Part shown: positions 6,499-8,380 of the stretch, piece by piece | Layout: the number at the start of each line of letters is the position of its first letter | Position numbering within the stretch: position 1 is the stretch's first letter | NCBI GenBank assembly: GCA_012513005.1 | Contig: JAAZCZ010000098.1 | Location: forward strand, 1-8,380 | DNA: 8,380 nt | From: Oscillospiraceae bacterium | GTDB lineage: Bacteria > Bacillota > Clostridia > Oscillospirales > Oscillospiraceae | Direction of reading: 5' to 3' | The notes under the pieces: generated by a model | What the model was told of the DNA's origin: nothing | Seen by the model: only the letters and a program-made list of their open reading frames with translations | Databases searched by the model: none | Made by a program: the position numbers and the translations under genes

Positions 6499-7635
6499 TT
6501 ACCCGTCCAGGAGTTCTCCTGCTCTCTGCTTTACCATCTTTTCCATCAGCTTCAGCCGATCATCGGGCAGATTATACCGGGAGTGCTTCCTGAAGCGGAA
6601 GGTAAGCAGATGGCGCAGACCTTCTTTATGGGCCGGGGTAAGCACCTGTTTTGCCGTACCGACATAGTCATCGTAAACGCAGGGTAAAAGCGTATCCGCA
6701 TAGTCCTTCAGCGCTTTTTCAGAAGAAAGGTCATCGGAGCCCGCAAAGTTGAACAGTGCGTTTCCATGATCGAACAGCGGGGCAGAAGCCACAATCTGAT
6801 TCGTTTTGTTATCCACCAGGAAGCCAAAGTTACCAAAGTGACGGTCGGTGTTGTAAATCAGGGCATCCAGAACCAGCATATCATCCAGCGCCTTTACAAA
6901 TTCTTCTCCCAGGGTCTGGTAGTATTCCCGGACTGCTTTCATGCCGCCGGATGTGACAACACGGCCAACCGGGAGGAAAGCATAGTCCTTGCTGGTAAAC
7001 AATTCGCAGGTGGAACAAAGAATCCCTTCCCATTTGGACAGGCCATACGGTATCGCATGGATCCCCATGGCCTGCGCCACCTGATAGGCATAGAATTCCG
7101 AATAGGGTTCGTTTCCTGTGTTGGATGCACCGGATGTGCCGCCTTTGTACAGCTTGATGATCCCGTTTTCCCGCCGCCAGCATTTCGGCAGCATACCGTT
7201 GGTGGTGAACTCCGGGCAGGATGCCAGAGATGTACGAACAGAACTGCCGTATCCTGTAAAAGCGATCAAAGCCAGAATCCGGCTAAACCGATTGTCGTAC
7301 AGGTTGAAATCATCAAATTTTCCGGTAAACCCTTCTTCGACAACCCAATAGCAGTCATTCAGCGAAAGTCCCTTGGAAACTTTGATGATGTTCATGGGGC
7401 GATTCAGGTTCAATCCGCATTTGCTGAGAAAATTCCGCACATAAGCACGGTTTTTGGGGATCGTACGATGTCTCAGCCACTTAGAGATACCCTCTCCGCT
7501 GACAGCCATATCCAGGGGGAACAAATCGCGCCGGGCCTCATTTTGCCAAAGGATCTTAATCTCAGGCTCCGAAGTATCCTCCGTTGCGGAAAAGCGCAGT
7601 AAGGGTGTATCAAATTGTCTGATTTCATAATTCAT
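6499..7635 (-). CDS. HipA-like Ser/Thr protein kinase with unassigned N-terminal region
   Basis: 378 residues. The C-terminal two thirds match the HipA/CtkA kinase fold. Seen are KLYKGGTSGASNTGNEPYSE (161-180), the nucleotide-binding strand and Gly-rich loop ending in the conserved Glu; NTDRHFGNFG (262-271) with catalytic D264 and Mg-binding N269; and APLFDHGNAL (285-294) with D289, the DFG counterpart. All kinase residues are present, so an active enzyme is expected. HipA-family kinases phosphorylate proteins such as aminoacyl-tRNA synthetases; the target here is unknown. Residues 1-150 (KILWQN, RDLFPLD, KWLRHRTIPKNRAYV, KGLSLNDCYWVVEEG) do not match the HipA N-subdomain I know, though the motifs look conserved-type and I recall similar Clostridia proteins. 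No HipB-like DNA-binding protein is adjacent. The start has AAGGAGG 7 nt upstream and its own promoter at 7704-7732. The region looks more GC-rich than the operon by eye. Confidence 0.85.
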   Translation of the reverse strand: MNYEIRQFDTPLLRFSATEDTSEPEIKILWQNEARRDLFPLDMAVSGEGISKWLRHRTIPKNRAYVRNFLSKCGLNLNRPMNIIKVSKGLSLNDCYWVVEEGFTGKFDDFNLYDNRFSRILALIAFTGYGSSVRTSLASCPEFTTNGMLPKCWRRENGIIKLYKGGTSGASNTGNEPYSEFYAYQVAQAMGIHAIPYGLSKWEGILCSTCELFTSKDYAFLPVGRVVTSGGMKAVREYYQTLGEEFVKALDDMLVLDALIYNTDRHFGNFGFLVDNKTNQIVASAPLFDHGNALFNFAGSDDLSSEKALKDYADTLLPCVYDDYVGTAKQVLTPAHKEGLRHLLTFRFRKHSRYNLPDDRLKLMEKMVKQRAGELLDG

Positions 7636-7668
7636 GCTGATCCCTCCTTGCCGCTGATTGCCCGATTA

Positions 7669-7686
7669 TGTTCCGCTCGGGGAACA
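7669..7686. promoter_or_regulatory. Inverted repeat in the leader of the HipA-like gene
   Basis: TGTTCC and GGAACA are perfect 6-bp inverted arms separated by six bases (GCTCGG). The element lies downstream of the predicted minus-strand promoter and upstream of the ribosome binding site, a position where bound protein would block transcription. The regulator is unknown. Confidence 0.45.
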
Positions 7687-7703
7687 CAGATATATACAAG
7701 AAT

Positions 7704-7732
7704 ATTCTAGCATAGACGAACGCAAATCGCAA
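7704..7732 (-). promoter_or_regulatory. Sigma-A promoter for the HipA-like gene
   Basis: On the minus strand, -35 TTGCGA (plus 7727-7732) and -10 TAGAAT (plus 7704-7709) are separated by exactly 17 bp. Transcription would begin near 7697, giving a leader of about 60 nt. A 10-bp palindrome AGAATATTCT (7699-7708) overlaps the -10 and is a possible operator. Confidence 0.7.
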
Positions 7733-7779
7733 CGATTCATCATTACGAGCAAGCGTTGTTAAGTTGGAAACTTTGTAAA

Positions 7780-7801
7780 TGATAACTTTCTGATAACTCT
7801 C
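7780..7801 (+). repeat. Tandem 11-bp direct repeat between the divergent promoters
   Basis: TGATAACTTTC (7780-7790) is followed directly by TGATAACTCTC (7791-7801), 10 of 11 bases identical. The 11-bp spacing is about one helical turn, so two protein copies would bind the same face of DNA. It lies 11 bp upstream of the plus-strand -35 and between the two promoters. A short inverted repeat (AAGTT-GGA-AACTT, 7761-7773) lies just before it. Confidence 0.6.
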
Positions 7802-7812
7802 CGCCCCTGCCA

Positions 7813-7840
7813 TTGACTGTCCCGGATTCGGCAATATACT
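7813..7840 (+). promoter_or_regulatory. Sigma-A promoter for the small SHOCT-like gene
   Basis: TTGACT (7813-7818, 5/6) and TATACT (7835-7840, 5/6) are separated by 16 bp, a strong sigma-A type promoter. The start would be near 7847, leaving a very short leader that already contains the AGGAGGTG ribosome binding site (7852-7859). Confidence 0.8.
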
Positions 7841-7864
7841 GTCGTTTCTGTAGGAGGTGCCGCT

Positions 7865-8059
7865 ATGACCCAATCGGAATACGAAGCGGAGTTGCACTTT
7901 CGGCTCTGTAAAAGTATCTTCGCCACTCTGGCAGCCAAGGGAATCATTGCAGAAGATGATATGCACACTTTACTCCGTGCCGCTGCGGAAAAATACCATG
8001 CACCAATTGGCGAACTGGAGGTAAACAGCATTGCGGTCGAAAAGAATTACAAGGGTTGA
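7865..8059 (+). CDS. Small SHOCT-like protein (64 aa) of a mobile-element cassette
   Basis: A 64-residue acidic protein starting at ATG 7865, 7 nt after AGGAGG. The pattern ELHFRLCKSIFATLAAKGIIAEDD followed by a short helix (MHTLLRAAAEKY) resembles the SHOCT-type short helical domain, in which an L-x(2)-G-I-I/L-T-x-E-E turn is diagnostic. As I recall, similar small proteins commonly precede large serine recombinase genes in Clostridia elements, and a recombinase fragment follows here, overlapping by 29 nt. No Cys cluster, signal peptide or clear helix-turn-helix is visible, and the role is unknown. A relation to the divergently transcribed kinase (partner or regulator) is possible only on the ground of shared control DNA. 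Confidence 0.7.
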   Translation: MTQSEYEAELHFRLCKSIFATLAAKGIIAEDDMHTLLRAAAEKYHAPIGELEVNSIAVEKNYKG

Positions 8060-8243
8060 GTTCCCTGTCAAACCATCCTCATCGGAACAGCCGCCGCCCA
8101 CAAAGCGGGTTGCCGCTTATGCCAGAGTATCCACCATGAAGGATGCCCAGGAGAACAGTCTCCAATCCCAGCAAGCGTATTTCACGGAGTACATTCAACG
8201 CCACCCGGGCTGGGTCTTTGCCGGGATGTACACCGAAAGGTAA
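8031..8243 (+). pseudogene. Large serine recombinase, N-terminal remnant
   Basis: From a TTG start (GGAGGT at 8017-8022, 8-nt gap) 70 residues are encoded before TAA at 8241-8243. KRVAAYARVSTMKDAQENSL (25-44) is the resolvase-family active-site segment with R32 and nucleophile S34. QSQQAYFTEYIQRHPGWVFAG then matches the helix and strand that follow in large serine recombinases of Clostridia elements. Such proteins usually run to about 500 residues or more. The rest of the catalytic domain, the Recombinase domain and the zinc ribbon are absent. None of the three forward frames after 8243 resumes the expected sequence, so this is a deletion or replacement, not a simple frameshift. The start overlaps the SHOCT-like gene, the normal coupled arrangement, so the 5' end of the cassette is intact. 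Confidence 0.75.
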
Positions 8244-8380
8244 ACCCAAGAATTGATACAAAGAAATGCTGTTGTCAGAGCGGCAGAATGGCTTGAAATC
8301 AAGGGCTTTCAGAGATTAGGAACTCTCCGGCAACTCATTCTTTACGCCCGATTGTTGCCGACATCATGACAACAGCGCAG
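8244..8380. other. Non-coding tail after the recombinase break, with a distant inverted repeat
   Basis: No gene is recognised on either strand up to the window end. A perfect 10-bp inverted repeat, GCTGTTGTCA (8268-8277) and TGACAACAGC (8367-8376), encloses 89 bp. A smaller dyad CTTGA-AA-TCAAG lies at 8292-8303. The sequence replaces the expected recombinase body, so it may be the next piece of a different element. Confidence 0.35.

Noticed and set aside
6766..7602. Long plus-strand open frame (278 codons) antisense to the HipA-like gene
   Set aside because: The minus-strand reading has full kinase motifs, a ribosome binding site and a promoter; the plus-strand product resembles no family and is a shadow of codon bias.
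8243..8366. Continuation of the recombinase by frameshift
   Set aside because: None of the three forward frames gives the expected D/E-G-x-S/T-G-T-x-T-x-x-R type sequence or the SRF/R-x-x-R motif, so a simple frameshift does not explain it.
1..8380. CRISPR array, tRNA or rRNA
   Set aside because: No regularly spaced direct repeats of 25-40 bp, no tRNA cloverleaf or conserved rRNA segment noticed on either strand.

Overview
The window looks like chromosomal DNA of an anaerobic Firmicute of class Clostridia, probably a gut species. The reasons are strong AGGAGG-type ribosome binding sites, moderate GC, a Gram-positive lipoprotein with a Clostridia-style signal peptide, tightly coupled genes, and accessory genes of a kind common in gut Clostridia. 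This is inference; no rRNA or other taxonomic marker is present.

Layout. (1) Positions 1-582, minus strand: the N-terminal 194 residues of a GNAT-type acetyltransferase, cut by the window edge. (2) Positions 583-706: a divergent intergenic region with a good minus-strand extended -10 promoter and two 10-bp palindromes. (3) Positions 707-6251, plus strand: five genes that read as one operon. They encode purine nucleoside phosphorylase, a BMP/PnrA-family substrate-binding lipoprotein, a double-domain ABC ATPase and two membrane permeases (NupNOPQ / BmpA-NupABC type). A strong hairpin sits between lipoprotein and ATPase, and the ATPase may start at a CTG codon. (4) Positions 6252-6498: non-coding, with three terminator-like hairpins in alternating orientation and two short tandem repeats. 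(5) Positions 6499-7635, minus strand: a HipA-like protein kinase with intact catalytic motifs and an N-terminal region I cannot assign. (6) Positions 7636-7864: a divergent regulatory region with two good sigma-A promoters, a palindrome, an inverted repeat and a tandem 11-bp repeat. (7) Positions 7865-8243, plus strand: a small SHOCT-like protein overlapping the start of a large serine recombinase that stops after 70 residues, evidently a remnant. (8) Positions 8244-8380: no recognisable gene.

How it works together. The operon makes a self-contained purine nucleoside salvage route. The lipoprotein captures nucleoside outside the membrane, the two permeases and the ATPase import it, and the phosphorylase splits it into free base and (deoxy)ribose-1-phosphate. 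The right-hand 1.9 kb looks like accessory, mobile-element-derived DNA: a divergent kinase / small-protein pair next to a decayed site-specific recombinase. The best candidate for something poorly described is the solitary HipA-like kinase with no HipB partner beside it, sharing a repeat-rich control region with the small protein.
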